From Glandiceps talaboti (taxonomy: Eukaryota > Hemichordata > Enteropneusta > Spengelidae), in NCBI RefSeq assembly GCF_964340395.1, contig NC_135557.1, positions 6,471,216 through 6,535,215 on the forward strand: DNA of 64,000 nt, written 5' to 3'. The position numbers and the translations under genes were made by a program. Under the pieces are notes generated by a model that saw nothing but the letters and a program-made list of their open reading frames with translations, did not search any database and was not told the origin of the DNA. Below, one piece after another: positions 42,018 to 51,616 of this stretch; position 1 is the first letter of the stretch, and every line of letters starts with the position of its first letter.

Positions 42018-42412
42018 GCAGGGTCATGACCTAGGTCATATAACTTGTTAAGAGCATACCTAGTCTATCAGCTAGCCCTCGGATGTTCTTCCGATAAAAT
42101 ACGACACACAGCCGAACAACGCTATCGAGGATGTTCGGGCAGGCCCTCACATGCGAACTTCGTTCGCTTATAGTTATAGCATCGGAAGAAAGCCCGAACG
42201 TCTAGCAGCAAGACTAGAGCATACCTAGCTTAGTAGACATTGGTCACCGGTTTCCAAACTTCCAAGCGTGCTGGGGTGCTTTGTGCAGACTTCAACATAT
42301 GCGTTGATTCAACTGCATTGAAAGGATTGTCACTGTCCAGATTGAATTATCGATTGCCAAAAATGAAATAGCGTTTGTACAAATTGACTAATAAGTTATA
42401 TCATCGACTTTT
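42018..42412. repeat. Dispersed repeat R, copy 2, carrying a MITE
   Basis: Diverged copy of 32727-32990 in the same orientation but without the 21-bp satellite. It is interrupted at 42061-42216 by the Mutator-type MITE. Confidence 0.78.
42061..42216. mobile_element. Mutator-type MITE copy 2 (156 bp) with 9-bp target duplication
   Basis: Flanked by GAGCATACC at 42052-42060 and 42217-42225. It starts TAGTCTATCAGCTAGCCC and ends GCAGCAAGACTA. The outer 35 bp are imperfect inverted repeats (CTTCCGAT shared). The related unoccupied site is at 32762-32770. A 9-bp duplication is the hallmark of the Mutator superfamily; the element is too short to encode a transposase. Confidence 0.85.
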
Positions 42413-43387
42413 AAGCCAGCGAACAATAGAGATATAAAATACATATTAGCGAGGAGTCACTTTTTACTTTAGCAAACCATCAATTTAAATCGCGCATGCT
42501 AGGAATCATCACGTAAATATCGATTTTAATAACATCGCTATGTATTCAAAAAGTAGTTTTTTTTCTTTCTTTTTTCGAAAATCTCAGGGGTGGGCAGCTG
42601 CCCCCCCCCCACCGCCACCCACAGGCTACGGTACTGATAGCCCCCCCCCCCCACACACACACACATTAAATGGTTTAAACTACTCTAGGTAGTTCTTGAA
42701 CTCGCTGTCTCCTTTCGTCGAAATAGGTGGTAAAATCTCTGAATATTCATATTACCACATAGTCCAGTTGCCAGATGGCATTTTTTAAACATAACGGTGC
42801 ATTGCCTCAGAGGGAAGGTTTTATGGTTGATGTCGTAAATCGTAAATGGGTATTTTGTGTGATCTTCATCTTTCAATATATACTCTAAATGCAATACCTG
42901 GATATATTTTGAAAACAACTACTTGTTAATGATACAATACACTTTAAGTACTAATTTGATAATTAGCCACTTCCAAAGATAAAAAACAAGCTTATTTGCA
43001 TAATTTGCATAAATCTTAAATCGGTATATTGTGTGATCTTCGTCATTTTTCAGTATACTTGAAATACAATACTTGGATATATTCACCACCTGTTGCATCA
43101 TTCATAAACCTGAGATGAAATGTAAAAATGAACTGAATGTTTAGTGTAAAGATGTGACACGGATGTTCAATATAATGTTGGTTCTCAAATCTGCAACGAT
43201 GCTGTTCATCACGACTAAATTTGGCCGTGGCTAGCGTATCATGTCACCAATTTAGTTGTCTGAAGATCGCTAGAAGCATGACATTCAGAGTAACAACTTA
43301 TTACATCCTTATTCTTTTGAATTAAGTCTATACTGCTCTTATACTAATATGTGCATCGAGCCCCTTTCTCTCCAGCGAGACACTTAC

Positions 43388-43389
<2 letters not shown>
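42413..43389. other. Non-coding sequence
   Basis: C-rich patches lie near 42600 and 42640. The two stretches 42830-42920 and 43010-43090 are a weak local duplication (TGTGTGATCTTC, CAATAC, TGGATATATT). No gene. Confidence 0.5.

Positions 43390-43440
<51 letters not shown>
43390..43440. repeat. (TA)n tract left of the palindrome
   Basis: About 25 TA dinucleotides directly abutting the palindrome. Confidence 0.97.
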
Positions 43441-43443
<3 letters not shown>

Positions 43444-43476
43444 GTTTTGAAAATTTGAACCAAATTATATGCTATA

Positions 43477-43530
43477 GACCCTACAGAACTGTTTTGTGAG
43501 GTGCGTAGTCCTCACTCATCAGGGGTAGCT
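43477..43530 (-). ncRNA. Mirror-image hammerhead copy with a core mutation
   Basis: Reverse complement of the plus-strand ribozyme with a single difference: plus-strand T at 43495 makes the GAA core read AAA. G12 is needed for catalysis, so cleavage should be lost while folding is kept. Confidence 0.8.
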
Positions 43531-43580
43531 ACCCCTGATGAGTGAGGACTACGCACCTCACGAAACAGTTCTGTAGGGTC
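43527..43580 (+). ncRNA. Type I hammerhead ribozyme
   Basis: Every core element is present. Stem I 5' strand is ACCC (43531-43534), followed by the core CTGATGA (43535-43541). Stem II is GTGAGG paired with CCTCAC around the loop ACTACGCA. The core GAA follows at 43562-43564. Short stem III is ACA/TGT with loop GTTC (43565-43574). The predicted cleavage is after A43575 (UA form of the UH rule), then stem I 3' strand GGGT. Short stem III type I hammerheads are known in Penelope-like elements and retrozymes, where they process transcripts; that link is inference here. The mirror copy on the minus strand has A in place of the essential G12 (position 43495) and should be inactive. Confidence 0.88.
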
Positions 43581-43677
43581 TATAGCATATAATTTGGTTC
43601 AAATTTTCAAAACCTGTATATAATTCGCTCTACTACCCGTATTGAGCACTTTTATGTGGTTTTATCTACATCCAGTC

Positions 43678-44130
<453 letters not shown>

Positions 44131-44136
44131 ACAACA

Positions 44137-44885
44137 TTACGATTCATTTACAATACGAACAGCTGTTGGATAAAAACTGTTTTTGAAACGATTGGTTTTG
44201 GTTTTGGTTTTGGTTTTAAAAGACCTATTACGTGTACTGGACGGTAACACATCCAACAAGGGGTGAGCCGTGTGATAAATGTCACTAATGATAGACTTTG
44301 ACTTCCTGGTAGTGCGGGTTGTAAAAAGAGACTCTAAGGTTGGAAGTTCTCCGCCAATAATCTTAGCTGCTGTCCTAACTATTCTATTAAGTTTAAAATG
44401 ATCTCTTTGAGTGGTGTTACCATACCAGGCTGTAATGAAGAATGTAATGACACTCTCAATGACAGTCTGGTGGTCGAATTTTGTTGATAACAAAACCTTT
44501 TTAGACGTCGGAGGAAATAAAGGCATCGTTGAGCTTTCTTGGCAATATGATTAACATTGCTTTCTCAATGCAAGTCATTAGAAAGGATCGTACCTAGAAA
44601 TTTGAAAGTGTGAACTATTTCAACATCCTTATCAAGAATTGTCAAAGGAATATGATCAACCTTATTCTTTCTAAAGTCTACGTCAATCATCTCTTTTGTC
44701 TTATTGACATTTAGTTGTAAATTATTATAACAGTACCAGTCAACAAGTTTGTCCACCAGCTCTCGATATGTTGACTCATTGTTATTCAGATTAAAGCCTG
44801 CTACGGTTGTGTCATCTGCAAATTTGTCTATTAATGATCCATCACTTGATTCACAATCGTGAGTGTCATGAATACAAATATTCTT
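44137..44885 (-). mobile_element. CR1/L2-type LINE: end of RT and C-terminal domain
   Basis: Minus strand. The RT catalytic box FADDTTVAGFN lies at about 44825-44795, then NNLQLNVNKTKEMIDVDFR and VEIVHTFKFLGTILSNDLH (44756-44565). After a frameshift come QTVIESVITFFITAWYGNT, LNRIVRTAAKIIGGELPTLE and NRFKNSFYPTAVRIVNES (44526-44137). This is the C-terminal layout of the Jockey/CR1/L2 group. The C-terminus is near its natural end. A (GGTTTT)n tract at about 44198-44217 gives the KTKTKTK stretch. Confidence 0.87.
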
Positions 44886-45260
44886 TACTTTGACGTCATT
44901 CGTCCTATACTTATGGCGCCCTCCAACACATACTTTGATCCTATTTAGATTCTTTCGTTTTACTATTACATAACATATTTATTAAGTTTACTCGGTAGAG
45001 ACTAAGGCTTTTTAACTTGAACACGGACCATTTCACGCTAGATCGAAGCAGGACTTAGCGCCCCAACGATGTAAGTTACTTTCTATTTATCATATAATCC
45101 TTATTACTGATGAATGTGACATTATACAAGAAGAAGATTTATCCAGTATTTATCACCATTACGTGTTTTTAGTCAAGTTTCTTACACAAAGTCCACCCTT
45201 AAGGTATTGTATTGACTTTGTGTTACCTATGTATTTCTTATACAGTTTCACTAGGGTTGG

Positions 45261-46700
45261 TTATTTATTGGAGTGGTTGCCACTTATATTAGCGGGTACA
45301 TAAAGCAACTTGGACCTCGCGATAGTGAGTAACAAGAGAATATAACGTGAATATCTAGTCTGGGCCTGGCCAGCCGCTTTCCAAATGTTCATGTGCGAAA
45401 AAATATGGCTTACATCGTTCTCAGACATTGACAAAATGTTAGCAACGGTAATATTAATTTCATGAGTACTGACTTTGTTACTTTGATTGTCAAAACGACT
45501 GTAGAAAGTGTTCAGTTCATCAGCCAGGTTTTTGTTATTCGTCATCGTTGATTTAGGTTTAGATTTCAGATTTATTATTCGTTGAATTCCTTGCCACATA
45601 TCTCTAGAATTACTCGATATTAACTCGTTCTCGAGTTTGTCTCTGTACTTCCGTTTCGCTGACAATGTGGCTTTTCTGACGTCATATTTGGCTTTTTTGT
45701 ATTTTTCTTTGTTACCTGAATTGTGGGCTATTTATCTGTTTGGCTATCAGTTTATGTTTTATATTTTTGACAAATCAGGGTTTGTCGTTTGGATAATTGG
45801 TAACCGTTTTAAGTGGAATGCACATATCCTCACATAATTTAATGTAGCCGACGACAGACTCTGTGTACTCATCGATGTTGGTTGCAGATTCTTGAAATAC
45901 ATCCCAATCGGTAGCATCGAAGCAGGCACGCAAGCTTTCGATATCGGTGTCTGACCACTGACGAATCGATCGTTTAACTGGCTTACCACATTTAAGTTGT
46001 TGTTTGTAGGATGGAACCAGGTAAATCGTGGAGTGATCCGAATTACCGAGAGGTGCGCGTGGTATAGACTTATATGCATTCTGTATAGTTGTATAGCAAT
46101 GGTCTAATGTATTCTCTCCTCTAGTAGCACATTTTATATGTTGGATGTACTTTGGGAGGTCATTTCTAAGGTTAGTTTTATTAAAATCACCAGTTATGAT
46201 TGATACAGATTCTGGATTCTAATTTTTGTTCCGGGCTACGATAACCGACAATTGGTTGATGACAGAGACAGAGTTTACCTGAGGAGGAATGTATACGGCG
46301 GTGTGGATGACAGATGAAAGTTCTCTTCATAGATAAAATGGTCTGCATTTGATAGTTAAGGTTTCCAGTTCTGGTGAACATGTTTGTTGAAGAACTTTGA
46401 CGGCTTTACACCGCAAATTATTTACCATGAAACATACATCACCACGTGCACGTTCACTTTGTTTGGATGCTCGAAAGATCGGTCGTATCGGAAAGTTGTG
46501 AACCCATGTGGTTGTACAGCTGAGTCAGGAATTGTAGAATGGAGTCATGTTTCCGTAAAACAAAAATAAAGTCTCTTCTTGACTGTATGCAACAAGTAAA
46601 TTCGTCGACTTTGTTGCAAATAAAACGAACATTGGCTAAGAAGATACTTGGTAGTGGAGGTCGTTGATTTCGACGACGTAGTTTCACCAATAAACCCTCT
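45261..46700 (-). mobile_element. CR1/L2-type LINE: endonuclease and linker part
   Basis: Same strand and upstream of the RT fragment. The endonuclease opens with LPSIFLANVRFICNKVDEF near 46660-46600. Further on are TGDFNKTNLRNDLPKYIQ, NTLDHCYTT and the catalytic-end box PRAPLGNSDHSTIYLVPSY (about 46050-45995), then NIDEYTESVVGYIKLCE. The linker is KYRDKLENELISSNSRDMWQ (45665-45261), and it reaches WKAAG, where the RT should start, before frameshifting at about 45365. Between 44890 and 45260 the RT fingers and motif A are missing and replaced by unrelated DNA. The element is dead. Confidence 0.85.
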
Positions 46701-46972
46701 CGTTTACCTCACCTTCACTCCCGCCGTGTGTAGTTGGCCCTACTACCTGTGCAGCTACCTTCCGTGGCGTCGGAAAATGTTTCATTTACATTGATAACTT
46801 GGTTAGGTTATAACTGCAACTCACCAACGTTCTTCCCAATATATGCAGTAGCTGTTAGCGATCATATCTGTAAAATGTTGGGGTACTACTCACAAAGACA
46901 AATACTAATACGAACAAAATAACAAGAGCTCGTATTGTCATGTCGCCATGTACCGGCACCATTAACGTAGTA

Positions 46973-46974
<2 letters not shown>

Positions 46975-47038
<64 letters not shown>

Positions 47039-47160
47039 GTGTGTGTGTGTGTGTGTGAGTATGTATGTATGTATGTATGTGTGTGTGTCTATGTGTCTGT
47101 GTGTCTGTGTGCCTGTCTCTGTGTGTGTCTCTGTGTGTGTTGTGTGTGTGCTTGTGCGTG
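46975..47160. repeat. (GT)n-rich microsatellite
   Basis: GT run with GTAT and TGTC interruptions; frames here are artefacts. Confidence 0.97.
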
Positions 47161-47191
47161 ATTATATGCCTTCTGTATATGCTAGTAATTA

Positions 47192-47569
47192 GGCCAAATA
47201 AAAACTTTTTTTTTTGGTTCCGGTTACCCGACCCCCACCTAGTTTTTCACACCGACACTAATTTTTATTTTACGTATTCGAGAAAAATAATAATAAAATC
47301 GCAAAAATCGTGAAGTCTCGCAAGAAATAGTGGGTGCGGAAACTGATATAGACTTAAAAAGACAATATAAAATTATTCTTCCAATCTGTAATGGCTGTAC
47401 AACTGATAGGATGAAATAAACAACACAAAGACCATTTGGAAAACAATGGAAAACATGAACTAGACACTCACACATGAAAAAAAAAATATGAAAAAATGAA
47501 ATAAAAGAATCTACCTACCCGACCTATTTTAAAATTGAATGTAATTGGAACTACACCATTTTTTACGCC
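47192..47569. mobile_element. MITE-H copy 1 (378 bp), TTA target duplication
   Basis: Starts GGCCAAATAAAAAC and ends ATTTTTTACGCC, flanked by TTA on both sides (47189-47191 and 47570-47572). The ends are imperfect inverted repeats with a shared inner block (GGTTCCGGTTAC near the left, GTAATTGGAAC near the right). The 3-bp TTA duplication and short TIRs point to a PIF/Harbinger-derived MITE. Copies 2 and 3 are at 61071 and 63354. Confidence 0.78.
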
Positions 47570-47572
47570 TTA

Positions 47573-47898
47573 TGATGAAGTGTTTATAAAGTCAACTGAC
47601 AGGTAAATATTTCACGTTTGTTAGATACACAAAATGACAACTTTTATATTTAATTTCCTTTTTGATAATTTGCTAGTATATAAGTATATATTTATTTAAT
47701 ACCTATTTTTGTTCACATACTGTATATTTGTTAGTATGTAATATTTCGCGATTCTTGTAAATGATTCAAATTAATAAGTACACTAAAGTATGTATATGTT
47801 CATAGTGACTGTCACCATGGTGACGATTAGAATTAATGATACAGGCGAACTGATTCTATGTAATGTATTTATCAACAATTTACATTTGTGATACTTAC
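47573..47898. other. Intron sequence before the CTLD exon donor
   Basis: AT-rich, with no feature beyond the donor site at 47898. Confidence 0.5.
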
Positions 47899-48193
47899 CG
47901 CATAGATATACAATTTATACCACTGCTGTAGGTGTTATAAAAGGGTGTATAGGTCAGACGTTGATTATCACTAGTGGTTACTGTACCATTATCCCCATCA
48001 ACCTTTGCATCAATCCAACCAGTGATCCAATTATTTGTGGTAAAGTAGTTAGTAGTCATCATATAGGCTGCTATCTCCTGATGTTTGACAATGTCTGTGT
48101 CTTTCACTAGTGTCATATTCCTACTCTCACAGTCAGACATGGCATTGGCAGGCGTCGTATAAGTAGTGAAATGCTGTAATCTAGCTGACACAT
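47899..48193 (-). CDS. C-type lectin-like domain, N-terminal exon
   Basis: A 295-bp minus-strand exon. The acceptor CATTTGTTAATAG is followed by a phase 1 start, then 97 codons, and the donor GTAAGT at 47898 in phase 2. It reads VSARLQHFTTYTTPANAMSD, then CESRNMTLVKDTD, then the CTLD core NNWITGWIDAKVDGDNGT (the WIGL-type motif), then RLTYTPFYNTYSSGINCIS. Joined in phase to 35762-35847 it gives about 127 residues, a normal CTLD length. Conserved cysteines are present. The calcium- and sugar-binding EPN or QPD triplet is absent, so classical mannose or galactose binding is unlikely. A signal peptide exon should lie above 48193 but was not identified. Confidence 0.85.
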
Positions 48194-48439
48194 CTATTAA
48201 CAAATGACAAATAAAAATCATCAACTTCAAATAAACATTTCATTGACTTATTATATATATCTGTTAACAAATGACAATAATTATTGCATTTTTTTGTTAT
48301 TATATTGTATTATTTTATGTATTACTTTAAGTTTAATTATTAAAATAAACTATTTTGATGCGTGACTAACGACGTCCTATTGAAATCCTAATCTATCCAG
48401 AGATGATATGACTCGTTTTTTGACGTATTTTAATAATCT

Positions 48440-48666
48440 GTATTTAAGTATATAAAAACTTGTCTCCCAAGAAGTCCAGTGAGGGCCATCCCTCATGGGT
48501 TCAGTGTTAATGTACCCGGGGAAAACCTGCGTTGTTCGGTAGAGTCAAACTGAACGACACTCTTCTTACTTACAGCGTGGTAAATTTAATCGAACCCTGA
48601 ATGGGGTTCGAACCCTGACCACAGTGATAACAGGCAAGTGGTTTAGCCACTCGGCCACCGACAACC
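48440..48666 (-). mobile_element. tRNA-derived SINE with intact A and B boxes
   Basis: The minus-strand head has TGGCCGAGTGG (A box, 48647-48657) and GGTTCGAACCC (B box, 48604-48614), spaced as in a Leu/Ser-type tRNA. A body with CAGGTTTTCCCCGGG follows, then a TATAAAAACTTG-containing tail. Diverged direct repeats at about 48423-48438 (GACGTATTTTAATAAT) and 48671-48686 (TACGTTTTTTTAAGAA) look like the target duplication. It could drive short pol III transcripts. The family was not identified. Confidence 0.82.
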
Positions 48667-48689
48667 CAAATACGTTTTTTTAAGAATCA

Positions 48690-50589
48690 ATATTTAGAAA
48701 TACATGTAATTTCGAAGTTGTTTTTTGGATGTTGATATCAATTTTTGAACATTCATATTTCGAAGCTCATCGCAAATCAAAACATGAACAAAGTTTCACT
48801 TTCTTGAGCTGATAGGGGGGGGGGGGACATTTTATCGCTACATTATTGCAACATTTGTGCCACTAGGCTCGAATCAAAGAGAGATCACAGGGAAGCGAAC
48901 CAAACAACGTCTTCTTTAATATCCCGTCGATCATCGGGTATGACGTGGCACGATAAATCGATAGAAAACCGTCCAGGTTGAGTACGACGTAATCACACCT
49001 AGGATATAATAAACTATGTCAGAATACTGGTTTAATAATATTCTTCATACGTTTTCCATCTTGCAAAAGTTCTATGCTTGTGAAAATAGCGTCCTCCTGC
49101 TACAAGACCTGTCTGATTTCACCGTAACGTATTTTCTTCCACAAGTGGATGTCGTGTCGAGCGTTTTACCAGCCGACACGTGTCACTTTCAATTCGAAAA
49201 CCTCCCTGTCGATGCGAATTTGCATCGTCAGCTTTGCTGCTCAGCCTTATGAAGTCTAACACCACAGACTGATCTGTGCGATTTAGGATAAGAACTGAAT
49301 AGTAATTACTAGCTGGCGAATGACTTAGTTTCAACCAAGGGTTGAACGTATTGTAATATAATTTGATCGTTCGCTACACTGTGTCAAGTCTATTAGTATG
49401 TGTTCTAAGCTCGTAGTACTAACAGCCTTAACAGGTCGATCGCACAGAGAAGTCGAGCGACACGGCAACCTTGCTTTCGTTAACAGCTACACAAACATAA
49501 TGTTAGGTCGATTCAGCAATAATGTGCTGGAAAGGGGTGGCGTTTTTTGTGCTGATTAGTTATGAGAAAAGGTATTCTTTTCTAGGTTGCAACAGGAATG
49601 TTCGAATTTCCGTCTAGGTCACACGACACAAAACATATTTAAACGAATAACACTGTCGGAATGACATCACAAAAATATATATGATTATTTTTAAAAATAA
49701 CGCTAACAATAACTCAAAATCTAAAAATAATTCTTGTCTAATGTACAAAAAACCGTCACTCTATGGATGGATAGATGGATGGATGGATATGGATGGTGTC
49801 AATCAGTCAATATGCGCCTGAAACAAGGTCACACTCCCGACATGGATTACAAATTCAATTTATTTGTACATTTAGGACGTCTAACAGGATATGTTCATAT
49901 TCGGACGGTATATGTTACTTGTTGCTTTCACTTTGATCTTTGCTTTCATATTATTTTAATTAAACAAGGCGCCGAACTGCAAACTTCAAAGAAACTTCAG
50001 ATAGTACGAGTAAATGGTGCCCCCTAACTTTCCAGTAAACATCGAAACGTGAAACGTTGTTAGTGGTTTGATTTTGATTGCGTTTCAAAAAATGAATGTT
50101 CGAATTTCGATATCAACACCCTAAACACTAAATTCCTAAGTAACATGTAATTTTAAATGTTGATTTCTTAAACACGTATTCATGGTTTGAAATCACGTCA
50201 AAACACGAATCACATCATTTCTGGATAGATTAGGATTTCACTTGGACGATATTTGTATTAACAAAGATAAAGTAGGACGTGTGACTGAATAGATATTTAG
50301 CAAAAATCTTAGATGAAAAGTTGAATTTAAAGGTGAGCATAGACTACATTCACAGTAAATCAGATCTCTCGCATTGTGTCTCAGTACTAGGAACGTATGC
50401 CATCGGGGAGATGATTTTGTATCCCAAAATTTAGAACAGTATGAACCAAAGCAAATTTTGTACAACTTACATCAACATTCTAAACAGAAATATCTTCGTA
50501 AGTATATGCATTGTTCTTTTTAGTTCCTTTTGTTTGACTATCTTTCTTTCTCTGTAGTTTTCATAATTTCAATTTCTTATCTATAGATA
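48690..50589. other. Non-coding sequence upstream of the CTLD exon
   Basis: No exon, signal peptide or promoter could be supported. A G9 run lies near 48817 and a short GGAT tract near 49765-49790. Confidence 0.5.
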
Positions 50590-51482
50590 ATAGTTGTGTT
50601 AATTTCAGTCACTATAGATAATAGTTGTGTGTAGGTTTCAGTCACTATAGGTAATAGTTGTGTTGGTTTCAGTCACTATATATAACAGTTCTGTGTTGAT
50701 TTCAGTCACTATAGATAACAGTTCAGTGTTGATTTCAGTCACTATATATAACAGTTCTGTGTTGATTTCAGTCACTATAGATAACAGTTCTGTGTTGATT
50801 TCAGTCACTATAGATAACAGTTCTGTGTTGGTGTCAGTCACTATGAATAACAGTTCTGTGTTGATTTCAGTCACTATAGATAACAGTTCTGTGTTGATTA
50901 CAGTCACTATAGATAACAGTGCTATGTTGGTTTCAGTCACTATAGATATTAACAGTTCTGTGTTGATTACAGTCACTATAGTTAACAGTTCTGTGTTGAT
51001 TTCAGTCACTATAGGTAACAGTTCTGTGTTGATTTCAGTCACTATAGATAACAGTTCTGTGTTGGTTTCAGTCACTATAGATAACAGTTCTGTGTTAATT
51101 TCAGTCACTATAGGTAACAGTTCTGTGTTGGTTTCAGTCACTATAGTTAACAGTTCTGTGCTGGTTTCAGTTACTATAAATAACAGTTCTGTGTTGATTT
51201 CAGTCACTATAGATAACAGTTCTGTGTTGATTTCAGTCACTATAGATAACAGTTCTGTGTTGATTTCAGTCACTATAGATAACAGTTCTGTGTTGATTTC
51301 AGTCACTATAGGTAACAGTGCTATGTTGGTTTCAGTCACCATAGATAACAGTTCAGTGTTGATTTCAGTCACTATAGATAACAGTTCTGTGTTGATTTCA
51401 GTCACTATAGATAACAGTTCTGTGTTGATTTCAGTCAGCATAGATAACAGTTCTGTGTTGATTTCAGTCACTATAGATAACT
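50590..51482. repeat. 33-bp satellite (about 27 units)
   Basis: The unit contains GATAACAGTTCTGTGTTGAT and TTCAGTCACTATA. It equals 11 codons. The plus strand reads SVLISVTIDNS repeatedly (50660-51679 open) and the minus strand reads ELLSIVTEINT (50638-51489 open). No splice sites or known domain, so it is treated as satellite DNA. Confidence 0.95.
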
Positions 51483-51616
51483 CACTCACTCACTCACTCA
51501 CCCACCCACCCACCCACCCACCCACCCACTCACTCACTCACTCACCCACCCACCCACCCACCCACCCACCCACCCACCCACTCACTCACTCACTCACTCA
51601 CTCACTCACTCACTCG
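51481..51616. repeat. (CACT)n / (CACC)n tetranucleotide tract
   Basis: Alternating blocks of CACT and CACC immediately following the 33-bp array. Confidence 0.97.

Larger units (their letters stand above)
43435..43622. repeat. 188-bp near-perfect palindrome, no spacer
   Basis: Arms 43435-43528 and 43529-43622 (94 bp each) are reverse complements with one mismatch (43495 against 43562), centred on AGCT. It is capable of forming a cruciform. Each arm encodes a hammerhead ribozyme motif reading outward from the centre. Confidence 0.96.
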
